From contig JAQUUC010000008.1 of assembly GCA_028694105.1 (NCBI GenBank), forward strand, positions 34,230 through 98,229: DNA of 64,000 nucleotides. Reading direction: 5' to 3'. Source of the DNA: Hespellia sp. GTDB taxonomy: Bacteria > Bacillota > Clostridia > Lachnospirales > Lachnospiraceae. A program made the translations under genes and the position numbers. The notes beneath the pieces are model-generated. The model made no database searches and was not told the origin of the DNA. It saw only the letters and a list, made by a program, of their open reading frames with translations. Shown one piece after another: positions 29,138 through 37,643 of this stretch (position 1 is its first letter; the number at the start of each line of letters is the position of its first letter).

Positions 29138-29533
29138 ATGGCTGGCAGACAAATTTATAATCCGGATGGATTTAAAAACATCGAAAAAGATGGAAAAATC
29201 GTAGGATTTCAGTGCGAAATGAAAGCACAGTACTATCGTGGAATTACATTATCAATTGTAAGAGATATCAAAGTGAATGTTGACGGTACAGATTATAACA
29301 GAGAAGATGTACGCCTGAGTGTGAATGGTGAAACATTTACATTAGAAGAGATGCGTACAGTGATCGATTCAGATTATCGTTGGGAATTTGGTGATTATGC
29401 AACCGTAAGCGTTATGACAGAAGGCGGTTTAACAGCAGGAACACATCACATCAAAGCAGTACAGGTGATTGACCCATCATACATGCCATTCCAGGTGGAA
29501 GCGGTATGTGAAGCTGATTTCGATATTAAATAA
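29138..29533 (+). CDS. C-glycoside deglycosidase beta subunit-like (DUF6379 family)
   Basis: Family-like pattern: KNIEKDGKIVGFQCEMKAQYYRGITLSIVRDIKVNVDGTDYNREDVRLSVNGETFTLEEM ... YRWEFGDYATVSV ... PSYMPFQ; start ATG 29138 after taaggag. Confidence 0.8.
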   Translation: MAGRQIYNPDGFKNIEKDGKIVGFQCEMKAQYYRGITLSIVRDIKVNVDGTDYNREDVRLSVNGETFTLEEMRTVIDSDYRWEFGDYATVSVMTEGGLTAGTHHIKAVQVIDPSYMPFQVEAVCEADFDIK

Positions 29534-29547
29534 GGAGGAACGAAAGC

Positions 29548-30606
29548 ATGAGCTATGATATTAAAAGAAGTGTATCCCTGTACAGCTATCAGGATGAATA
29601 CTACGATAAGAAGTTAGATTTAGAGGGCTGTCTCCGTGAGACGGCAAAGGCAGGAGCAACAGGCGTGGAACTCTTAGCGGAACAGATGATTCGCAGATTC
29701 CCACTTCCGATTGAAGACGAAGAATTCAGAGCACAGTGGTTTGAAATGTTAAAGAAATATGGTTTAGAGCCATCTTGCTACGATGCATTCTTAGAGAATC
29801 ACATTTATGACAACCGTATGCTTTCCCTTGGCGAGCAGATCAATATGATGAACAGAGATATCCGTCTTGCATCTATGCTTGGATTCCCAGTGCTTCGTAC
29901 ACTGGTTTCAACACCTATGGATGTTATTGAAGGAAGCCTTGAATACGCAGAGAAGATGAATGTTAAGATTGGTCTTGAAGTACATGCACCATTCTCACTG
30001 AACTCTGGATGGGCTGATGGATACATGGAAATGATCCACCGCACAGGAACCAGATATTTCGGATTTGTTCCGGATATGGGTATTTTCTGTAAGAATATCC
30101 CGGATGTATTAGCTGATAAAGCAAGAAGACACGGTGCAAAAGAAGAATGTATCAAGATTGTTGATGATGCATATGCAGCCCGCATGGCAAAAGGATTCGT
30201 TAAGATTAAATACGACTTGAATCTTGGAAAAGCCAACATGGAATATCGTATGGCAAACGGAATGCAGGAAATGATGGATGCAGTGAAAGCAGCAGGCGGT
30301 GGCCCGGCTGATATGGAATATGCAGCAAACTCATTTACTTATTCATGGTCAGATCCTCAGGACCTTGTGGACAACATTGACTATATTTTCCATACACATG
30401 CAAAATTCTACAATGTGCATGAAGATTATGTTGAGACAGCAGTTGCAATCCCAGAAGTCGTAGAAGCATTTAAGAAAGCCGGATACAAAGGTTTCTTAAG
30501 TTCAGAATACGAAGGCGGAGAGCACTTAAGAGCTGATATGGAAGTTGACAGTATTGAACAGGTTCGTCGTCATCAGGAAGCTATGAGAAGAGCAATCGAA
30601 GGCTAA
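29548..30606 (+). CDS. TIM-barrel C-glycoside deglycosidase alpha subunit-like (sugar phosphate isomerase fold)
   Basis: LYSYQDEYYDKKLDLEGCLRETAKAGATGVELLAEQMI, LEVHAPF, VPDMGIFCKNIP, HTHAKFYNV, SSEYEGGE; adjacent to beta-subunit-like gene. Confidence 0.8.
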   Translation: MSYDIKRSVSLYSYQDEYYDKKLDLEGCLRETAKAGATGVELLAEQMIRRFPLPIEDEEFRAQWFEMLKKYGLEPSCYDAFLENHIYDNRMLSLGEQINMMNRDIRLASMLGFPVLRTLVSTPMDVIEGSLEYAEKMNVKIGLEVHAPFSLNSGWADGYMEMIHRTGTRYFGFVPDMGIFCKNIPDVLADKARRHGAKEECIKIVDDAYAARMAKGFVKIKYDLNLGKANMEYRMANGMQEMMDAVKAAGGGPADMEYAANSFTYSWSDPQDLVDNIDYIFHTHAKFYNVHEDYVETAVAIPEVVEAFKKAGYKGFLSSEYEGGEHLRADMEVDSIEQVRRHQEAMRRAIEG

Positions 30607-30642
30607 GAAAAGCCACTTTGAAAAAGAAGGAGATTGAATATT

Positions 30643-31692
30643 ATGAAGAAAATGAAATTAGGTATTGTAGGTTTTGGTTTTATGGGACACTGTGATGCAG
30701 ATATGATGGCTACATTTGACGAAATTGATCTTGTGGCAGTAGCAGACACAAACCCGGAACAGCTTAAGGACGCACCGGAAGGCGTTGAGACATATGGAAA
30801 TATTGATGAGATGCTTGAAAAAGCGGATATCGATGTTGTTATGGTTTCAACTCCAAACCCAAGTCATCCGGAGATGGTAAAAAAGGCAGCAGCAGCCAAA
30901 AAACATGTGATCTGTGAAAAGCCAGCAGCGATGTCAGTTGCAGAATTTGACGAGATGGTTGCAGCCTGCAAGGAAAATGGCGTGATCTTTACCGTACATC
31001 AGCAGAGAAGATGGGATACAGACTATCGCATCATGAAAGAAGTATATGACAAGCAGATGGTTGGAGATATCTTTGTTATCAAATCTCAGCTTTATGGCGT
31101 GAATGGTAACATGCATGACTGGCATGTCTTCCCAGAGATGGGCGGCGGAATGCTCTATGACTGGGGCGTTCATCTGATTGACCAGATGCTGGATATGGTA
31201 AAATCCGAAGTAGTTTCACTCTATGCGGATGTGCAGAATGTCATCAACGAAAACGTAGATGATTACTTTAAGATTATTATGAAATTCAAAAATGGTATCA
31301 TGGCTGAGATTGAGCTTGGAACATACTATCTGACACCAAAACGTGCATGGTTCATCGGCGGTAACAGTGGTTCTGCGATCATGGATGGATTTGGCGGAGA
31401 AGGTAAGATCGTCCGTACAGCTCATTTACTTGAAAACGTACCGGGCAAGATTACAATGACAGCAGCCGGCCCGACAAGAAGTTTTGGACCACCGGCACCG
31501 GGACTTTTAACAGAAGAGCCACTTCCGGAAGTGAATGTTGCACAGAGAATGTACTTTGAACATTTCCTGAAAGCATTTAATGGAGAAGAAGAAATTATCG
31601 TAAAACCAGAGCAGGTAAGACGAGTTCTTTGTGTTATGGATGCAGTTAGAGAGTCAGCTAAAACTGGTAAATCAATCGCATTTGAACAATAA
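30643..31692 (+). CDS. Gfo/Idh/MocA family oxidoreductase
   Basis: LGIVGFGFMGHCDADMM, VVMVSTPNPSHPEMVKKAAAAKKHVICEKPAA; ATG 30643 after aggag. Confidence 0.92.
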   Translation: MKKMKLGIVGFGFMGHCDADMMATFDEIDLVAVADTNPEQLKDAPEGVETYGNIDEMLEKADIDVVMVSTPNPSHPEMVKKAAAAKKHVICEKPAAMSVAEFDEMVAACKENGVIFTVHQQRRWDTDYRIMKEVYDKQMVGDIFVIKSQLYGVNGNMHDWHVFPEMGGGMLYDWGVHLIDQMLDMVKSEVVSLYADVQNVINENVDDYFKIIMKFKNGIMAEIELGTYYLTPKRAWFIGGNSGSAIMDGFGGEGKIVRTAHLLENVPGKITMTAAGPTRSFGPPAPGLLTEEPLPEVNVAQRMYFEHFLKAFNGEEEIIVKPEQVRRVLCVMDAVRESAKTGKSIAFEQ

Positions 31693-31714
31693 AGCACCAT
31701 TTTTATTTGTCCTC

Positions 31715-31756
31715 ATTTGTCCTAACAGGAAAGGAAACTGATCTGTTAGGACAAAT
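31715..31756. promoter_or_regulatory. 14-bp perfect inverted repeat
   Basis: ATTTGTCCTAACAG (31715-31728) / CTGTTAGGACAAAT (31743-31756), not followed by a T run. Confidence 0.55.
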
Positions 31757-31852
31757 ATCGTTGCGATTTTGGACTAATTCAAAGTGGTTGAAGGACAAAA
31801 ATAAATGTAAAATGAATGTAATAAATAAATAAACGTAAGGAAGGTAGACACA

Positions 31853-33298
31853 ATGGCAAATTATGAGACACAAATCGTGGTAATTGCAGCGGGACCATCT
31901 GGCTTAGCATCAGCTGTTCAGGCAGCAGAAGATGGAGCAGAAGTAATCGTATTAGAGAAAGCCTCTGCAGTCGGTGGAGCAGCCAACATGGGTATGGGAC
32001 CACTTGGTATTGGAACAAAATACCAGAAACAGAACATGTATGAAATCACAGTTGAAAAAGCATTCAACATGTTTATGGAGTACACACATTATAACGTGGA
32101 TGCACGAGTTGTGAAACGTTACTTCGAGCAGTCCGCAGAGACCATCGAATGGTTGGAAGAGATGGGTGTTGAATTTGAAGGAGCATTCAAATACTTCCCG
32201 AAATCAGAAGCAACATGGCATATCGTTAAGACAGATCAGGGCATTGGACCTCGTGCTGCATCCTTCATGAACAAAGCACTCTATGCAAGAGCGCAGGAGC
32301 TTGGCGTAAAAGTCCTTCTTGAGACTCCGGCTAAAAAGGTTATCATGGAAGATGGACAGGTTGCAGGAGTATTAGCAACAGATAAAGATGGTAATGAAGT
32401 TGAAATCAAATGTAAGGCGGCTATCATCTGTACAGGTGGAGCAGGCTGCAATCCAAAATTCATCGAAGAAGAGACCGGATACAAATCAGGCGAAGACATG
32501 CATAACTTCCAGATTCCCGGAATTATGGGCGATGGACTTAAGATGGCCTGGGAAGCAGGCGCAGATCACCTTCCAGTTCGTATCGAACAGGCAGCTGCAA
32601 TTGAGGGCGTAGATGATCTTCCGGGCAGCGTTGGAAACATCATGAGTCAGCCGAACCTTCTTGTAAACTTACATGGAAAACGTGTGATGAACGAAGATCA
32701 GATGCAGAATACGACCTTCCTTTCAAATGTCTGCTCTCATCAGAAAGACAGAGTATGCGTGAGCATCGTGGATTCATCTATCGCAAAATACTACATGAGA
32801 AATGGTGTGGACAATGTATCACTTGTTCGTACAAATCCAGATGTATCTGATTTCATCGATGCTGTTAAGATGGCACAGGCAAACGGAAACGAAGGATTAT
32901 TTATCGCAGACAGCATTGAAGAACTTGCTGAGATGGCAGGTATTGATGTGGATAACTTAGTAGACACAGTTGATGAGTACAATGATTTCTGTGACAGCGT
33001 GGATGAAGAATTCTTCAAAGACAAGAGATACTTAAGACCACTTACAAAAGCACCATACTATGCAGCGAAGGTTCGTCCGGGCGGATATGGTACTGTTGGT
33101 GGAATTCGAATCAATGAAAACTGTGAAGCCTGCGGAAGTGACTTTGAACCAGTAAAAGGTTTATATGCAGCAGGAGCTGATGCTTGTAATCTTTACGATG
33201 ACAGTTACATGTTCTTACTTCCGGGTAACTCTATGGGATGGGCTGTAAACTCAGGTCGTATCGCAGGTATGAGTGCGGCAGAATTTGTAGAAGACTAA
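31853..33298 (+). CDS. FAD-dependent oxidoreductase (fumarate reductase/FAD_binding_2 flavoprotein family)
   Basis: Rossmann-type N-terminus IVVIAAGPSGLASAVQAAEDGAEVIVLEKASAVGGAANMG; C-terminal GLYAAGADACNLY and NSMGWAVNSGRIAGMSAA. Confidence 0.88.
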   Translation: MANYETQIVVIAAGPSGLASAVQAAEDGAEVIVLEKASAVGGAANMGMGPLGIGTKYQKQNMYEITVEKAFNMFMEYTHYNVDARVVKRYFEQSAETIEWLEEMGVEFEGAFKYFPKSEATWHIVKTDQGIGPRAASFMNKALYARAQELGVKVLLETPAKKVIMEDGQVAGVLATDKDGNEVEIKCKAAIICTGGAGCNPKFIEEETGYKSGEDMHNFQIPGIMGDGLKMAWEAGADHLPVRIEQAAAIEGVDDLPGSVGNIMSQPNLLVNLHGKRVMNEDQMQNTTFLSNVCSHQKDRVCVSIVDSSIAKYYMRNGVDNVSLVRTNPDVSDFIDAVKMAQANGNEGLFIADSIEELAEMAGIDVDNLVDTVDEYNDFCDSVDEEFFKDKRYLRPLTKAPYYAAKVRPGGYGTVGGIRINENCEACGSDFEPVKGLYAAGADACNLYDDSYMFLLPGNSMGWAVNSGRIAGMSAAEFVED

Positions 33299-33353
33299 AA
33301 GCCAATATTTTATGAGGAACTTAAGTAATCAGACAACTGAAAATTGAAAATAG

Positions 33354-33384
33354 AGCGGATTTTATATAAATCCGCTTTGTTTTT
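33354..33384 (+). terminator. Rho-independent terminator
   Basis: AGCGGATTT TATAT AAATCCGCT TTGTTTTT. Confidence 0.75.
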
Positions 33385-33416
33385 CAAAAGATAGAAAATA
33401 TAAGGAGGATTTGATT

Positions 33417-33944
33417 ATGAAAGAGACAGTCATTGATATCAAAAATAGAAGAAGCGTAAGAGAATACAAATCAGAACAGATTACAGACGAAGAATTATTG
33501 ACTGTATTAGAAGCTGGAATGAATGCTCCATCAGGCGGAAATAAACAATCAGCCATTTTTATTGCAGTGCAGAATCCGGAGTGGATTAAAAAGCTTTGCA
33601 AATTAAATGCTGAGATTGCGGGAGCACCGGAAGGATTTGATGTATTTTATGGAGCACCGACAATCATTCTTGTTCTTGCTAAAAAAGATGCACCGGATGC
33701 TGTGCAGGATGGAAGTCTTTGTCTGGGTAATATGTTCAATACAGCTTATGCAATGGGACTTGGCTCCAGATGGATCAATCGCATCAAACAGACATTTGAG
33801 ACGGAACTTGGAAAAGAACTGTTAAAAGAAGCTGGATATGAAGATGAATATATCGGGGTTGGCTCATGTATTCTGGGTTATCCGAAAAATGGATTCCCGG
33901 AGCCAATTGAAAAGAAAGCTGATTATTATAAAATTATCAAGTAA
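33417..33944 (+). CDS. Nitroreductase family protein
   Basis: IKNRRSVREYKSEQITDEELLTVLEAGMNAPSGGNKQ motif. Confidence 0.93.
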   Translation: MKETVIDIKNRRSVREYKSEQITDEELLTVLEAGMNAPSGGNKQSAIFIAVQNPEWIKKLCKLNAEIAGAPEGFDVFYGAPTIILVLAKKDAPDAVQDGSLCLGNMFNTAYAMGLGSRWINRIKQTFETELGKELLKEAGYEDEYIGVGSCILGYPKNGFPEPIEKKADYYKIIK

Positions 33945-34004
33945 TGTTTCGGATTGCTGAAAGAAAGTAAGCAGGCAAATGTGAAAGAGAGACAGGGGAT
34001 AGCT

Positions 34005-34349
34005 ATGGAAGAAAAAAATAAAGAAGTGATTCGCAAATTCTATCAGGAATTTTTCAATGACCATGTAATAGAATCTGCCGATAAGTATGTAAGAGAAGAT
34101 TACATTCAGCATAATCCGGGCGTCGATCAGGGAAGGGAAAGTCTGAAATCTGCATTTGCAGACAAGTTTATCGGAGATCCTGATTTCAGGCTTGACATCA
34201 AGATGATGATTGCTGAGAAAGATATGGTAGCAGTCTACTTAAAAAATGTTGCCCCGGATGGAACAACAAAATGCCGCGTGGTAGATATATATAGACTGAA
34301 AGATGGAATGCTTGCAGAACACTGGGATGTCTTACAGCCTTGCAACTAG
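34005..34349 (+). CDS. SnoaL-like / NTF2-fold ester cyclase-type protein
   Basis: VIRKFYQEFFNDHVIESADKYVREDYIQHNPGVDQGRE, VDIYRLKDGMLAEHWDVLQP. Confidence 0.85.
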   Translation: MEEKNKEVIRKFYQEFFNDHVIESADKYVREDYIQHNPGVDQGRESLKSAFADKFIGDPDFRLDIKMMIAEKDMVAVYLKNVAPDGTTKCRVVDIYRLKDGMLAEHWDVLQPCN

Positions 34350-34367
34350 TCTGAGAAAGAGGCGAAG

Positions 34368-35525
34368 ATGATTAAGAACAAGAAAAAAATGATAGGTGCC
34401 AGCGTTTTAATAGCAGCCTTTGCATATGGTCTTAATATTACCGGCATTTCACCGGTTCTTGGGTTGCTAAATGAAAAGTATACAAGCTATGGAACGAGTA
34501 TGGTTCAACTGTTACAGACGATCCCTTATCTGCTGATCATTGTGGGCTCGTTGAACGTCGGATGGCTGACAACCAAAATCAGTAAAAAAAGGATTGAGTT
34601 GTTAGCGATGGGAATCATCGGAATGTGCGGCATCATTCCGTTTTTTACGGAAAGCTTTCCTGCAATCATGATTTCGAGATTTCTGATCGGATATGGATTT
34701 GGTCTGATGGGGCCAATGAATACAGCTATTGTTACTGAATTCCTGCCGGCAGAGGAGATGGCGCCTTATCTTGGACTCAATGTAGTAGGTATGGGAATCG
34801 GAACTATGGTTGGAAATCTCATTGGTGGTTTCCTTGCAGGATTTGGCTATCGGTATTTTTTCCTTGTATATGTGATTGCGTTTATTGGCATGATTGGAAT
34901 CCGACTTGTACTGACGGAGACAGCACCTGTTGCGGCAGAATCCTATTCAAACGCAAAGTTAAACAACATGATTTTCATTTTAGCGTTTGTATCACTTATG
35001 CACTCACTATTCATTAATGCGTATAATACAAATATTGGAATTTATATCCTGAAAAATATTACAGAAAACCCATCGGCAACAGGTGTGGTAACTGCCTTTA
35101 ATGCAGCGTTTGCACTGATGGTTGGTCTTCTGTTCGGACGAATATTTGGATTGCTCAAACGATTCACGCTGCCCTTTTCAGTTTTGGCAGCAGTGGCCGG
35201 ATATGGAGCTGTTTTACTCATACCGGGAATGGCAGGTGTATATACTGCAAGTGCACTCTGCGGCATATCACTGAGCTGCTTTATGGCAATTTCTTCTTAC
35301 CTGATTTCTGTCTCGGTAGAACAAGAGGCGGTGGCCAAGGCAGCTGGCGTGTTCTCAATTGCAGGTGGAATTGGCGGTCTTATCGCACCAGTTGTTTTGG
35401 GAAACAGTGCCAGAGTGCTGGGCGGTAATTCGGCAGAGAATCAATTTATTGTTGCACTTTTGGGAATGCTCGTGCTTACAATTATAGTAACCATAATAAC
35501 TATGAAACCAAAGAAGGAGGATTAA
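34368..35525 (+). CDS. MFS transporter
   Basis: Twelve-TM-like hydrophobic pattern; GWLTTKISKKRIELLAMG loop motif; paralog of 42322..43476. Confidence 0.9.
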   Translation: MIKNKKKMIGASVLIAAFAYGLNITGISPVLGLLNEKYTSYGTSMVQLLQTIPYLLIIVGSLNVGWLTTKISKKRIELLAMGIIGMCGIIPFFTESFPAIMISRFLIGYGFGLMGPMNTAIVTEFLPAEEMAPYLGLNVVGMGIGTMVGNLIGGFLAGFGYRYFFLVYVIAFIGMIGIRLVLTETAPVAAESYSNAKLNNMIFILAFVSLMHSLFINAYNTNIGIYILKNITENPSATGVVTAFNAAFALMVGLLFGRIFGLLKRFTLPFSVLAAVAGYGAVLLIPGMAGVYTASALCGISLSCFMAISSYLISVSVEQEAVAKAAGVFSIAGGIGGLIAPVVLGNSARVLGGNSAENQFIVALLGMLVLTIIVTIITMKPKKED

Positions 35526-35526
35526 A

Positions 35527-37641
35527 ATGGCAGTTATTACAATTGATGGAACCAGATTAGAAGTTCCTGATAATAAGAATGTGTTGGATTGTGCTTTGGA
35601 AAATGGAATCTACATCCCACATTTATGTCATCATAAAGACTTAAGCCCACTCGGCTCATGTCGTATGTGCGTAGTTGAAGTCGAAGGTCAGGAAGGCGTA
35701 ACAACATCCTGTACGTTAAAAGCCAAAGATGGTTTAGTAATTAAGACAAAGACACCTGAGGTGGATCGTCTTAGAATGCTCGCTTTAGAGCTTCTCTTGA
35801 CAGGTCACCCGGCAGAATGTACCGGATGTCCAAAATACGGTAACTGTGAACTTCAGATGATGATCCAGTATATCGGACCAAAGACAGGCCGTCTGAAAAT
35901 GAGAACAAAAGGATTTAAGGCAGTGGAAGAGAATCCTCTGATTCTTCATGATATGAACCGCTGTGTACTCTGCGGAAGATGTGTACGTGCATGTAACGAA
36001 CTTCGCGGCGTAAAAGTGCTTCAGTACCAGAAGAAAGATATGGAAACATATGTTGGAACATTACATGGTAAATTATTAAAAGATGCGGACTGCCGTTTCT
36101 GCGGAGCATGTGCAGAGGTATGTCCAACCGGAACAATCCGCGACAAGATCATCGACTCAGAGGTGAAGAGAGAAGATGCAGTCGTGCCATGTCGCCATGC
36201 ATGTCCGGCACATACAGATATTCCTCGTTACATCCGCCACGTCAAAAATGGTGAGTACGATGAGGCAGCAGCAGTCATCCGCGAGAAGGTACCATTCCCG
36301 AAAGCACTTGGCTACATCTGTACACATGTCTGTGAATTAGACTGTAAGAGAAAAGAAGTAAGTGAAGCAATGTCAATCCGTGACATCAAGCGCTACGCGG
36401 CTGACCATGATACAGGTTCTGTATGGAAGGGCAAAGGAAAACAGCTCGCAGATACGGGCAAGAAGGTTTGTGTTGTCGGTGGAGGTCCTGCCGGTTTAAC
36501 AGCAGCATACTACTTAAGAAAACAGGGACATGATGTCACATTAAAAGAAGCACTTCCTACTGTTGGCGGTATGATGGCCTATGGCATCCCTTCTTACAGA
36601 CTTCCTCGTGAAATCATTGCAGATGAAGCAAAAGTAATTGAGGAGCAGGGTGTTAAGATTGAAGTCAATACAAAGGTTGAAAAACCTGCGGAATTATTAA
36701 ATGAATATGATGCAGTCCTGATGACAATCGGTGGACATGCAGGCGTTCGTCTTCCTATGGAAGGAAATGACTACGAAGGTGTTATTTTAAATGCTGACTT
36801 CTTAAGAAATGCCAGCATGGGAAAAGAAACCGGAATGGGAAAGAGAATCATCGTTCTCGGTGGTGGTAATGTTGCATTTGACTGTGCAAGAACAGCGAAG
36901 AGACTTGGCGCTGAAGAAATTCATCTCGCATGTCTTGAGGCAAGAGAAGTCATGACGGCTGATGATGAAGAAATCGAACAGGCTAAGGAAGAAGGAATCT
37001 TCGTACATCCTGCACAGACATTTGAGAGAATCACTGGAGACGGAAAAGTAACTGGTGTTGATTTCATGAACGTAAAATCATTTACATTTGACGAAAACCG
37101 TCGTGCAATTATTGAAAAAGAAGAAGGTTCTGAACATCATATTGATGGTGATACAGTTATCTTCGCAGTTGGACAGAGACCAGACATCACAGAAGATGCA
37201 GGACTGACACTCGGAAGAGGCAACAGTATTACAGTCAAGGATATGAATGCAGATAAGGCAACATCAGTAGATGGAATCTTCGCGGCAGGCGATGCAATCT
37301 ATGGAACAAAATCCGTAATCATGGCAATCGAGTCTGGCAGAGAAGCAGCCATCCAGATGGATAAATATCTGGGCGGAGATGGAGATATTTCTGAAGTTCT
37401 TGCACCGGTGCAGGAATTAAATCCATACATAGGCGAGTGTCCGGGATTTGGATATCTTGAGAAGAAACATACACAGGTTGATGCTCCGGAATCAAGAAGC
37501 AATAATTTTGAGTTATTTGATCATGGCATCTGTGATTCAGATATCTGTGCTGAAGCAGGACGTTGTCTGCAGTGTGATCTGAGACTTCAGATCGCAAGAC
37601 CAACTACATGGGGCGATTTCTCAGAGAATAAGGAGGCGTAA
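35527..37641 (+). CDS. Hybrid Fe-S/flavin oxidoreductase: NuoG-like [2Fe-2S]/[4Fe-4S] N-terminus fused to GltD-like FAD/NAD(P) module
   Basis: CHHKDLSPLGSCRMCVVEVEG, CTGCPKYGNCELQ, CVLCGRCVRAC, CRFCGACAEVCPTG; CVVGGGPAGLTAAYYLRKQGHDV and IIVLGGGNVAFDCARTAKRLGA. Confidence 0.9.
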   Translation: MAVITIDGTRLEVPDNKNVLDCALENGIYIPHLCHHKDLSPLGSCRMCVVEVEGQEGVTTSCTLKAKDGLVIKTKTPEVDRLRMLALELLLTGHPAECTGCPKYGNCELQMMIQYIGPKTGRLKMRTKGFKAVEENPLILHDMNRCVLCGRCVRACNELRGVKVLQYQKKDMETYVGTLHGKLLKDADCRFCGACAEVCPTGTIRDKIIDSEVKREDAVVPCRHACPAHTDIPRYIRHVKNGEYDEAAAVIREKVPFPKALGYICTHVCELDCKRKEVSEAMSIRDIKRYAADHDTGSVWKGKGKQLADTGKKVCVVGGGPAGLTAAYYLRKQGHDVTLKEALPTVGGMMAYGIPSYRLPREIIADEAKVIEEQGVKIEVNTKVEKPAELLNEYDAVLMTIGGHAGVRLPMEGNDYEGVILNADFLRNASMGKETGMGKRIIVLGGGNVAFDCARTAKRLGAEEIHLACLEAREVMTADDEEIEQAKEEGIFVHPAQTFERITGDGKVTGVDFMNVKSFTFDENRRAIIEKEEGSEHHIDGDTVIFAVGQRPDITEDAGLTLGRGNSITVKDMNADKATSVDGIFAAGDAIYGTKSVIMAIESGREAAIQMDKYLGGDGDISEVLAPVQELNPYIGECPGFGYLEKKHTQVDAPESRSNNFELFDHGICDSDICAEAGRCLQCDLRLQIARPTTWGDFSENKEA

Positions 37642-37643
37642 AG

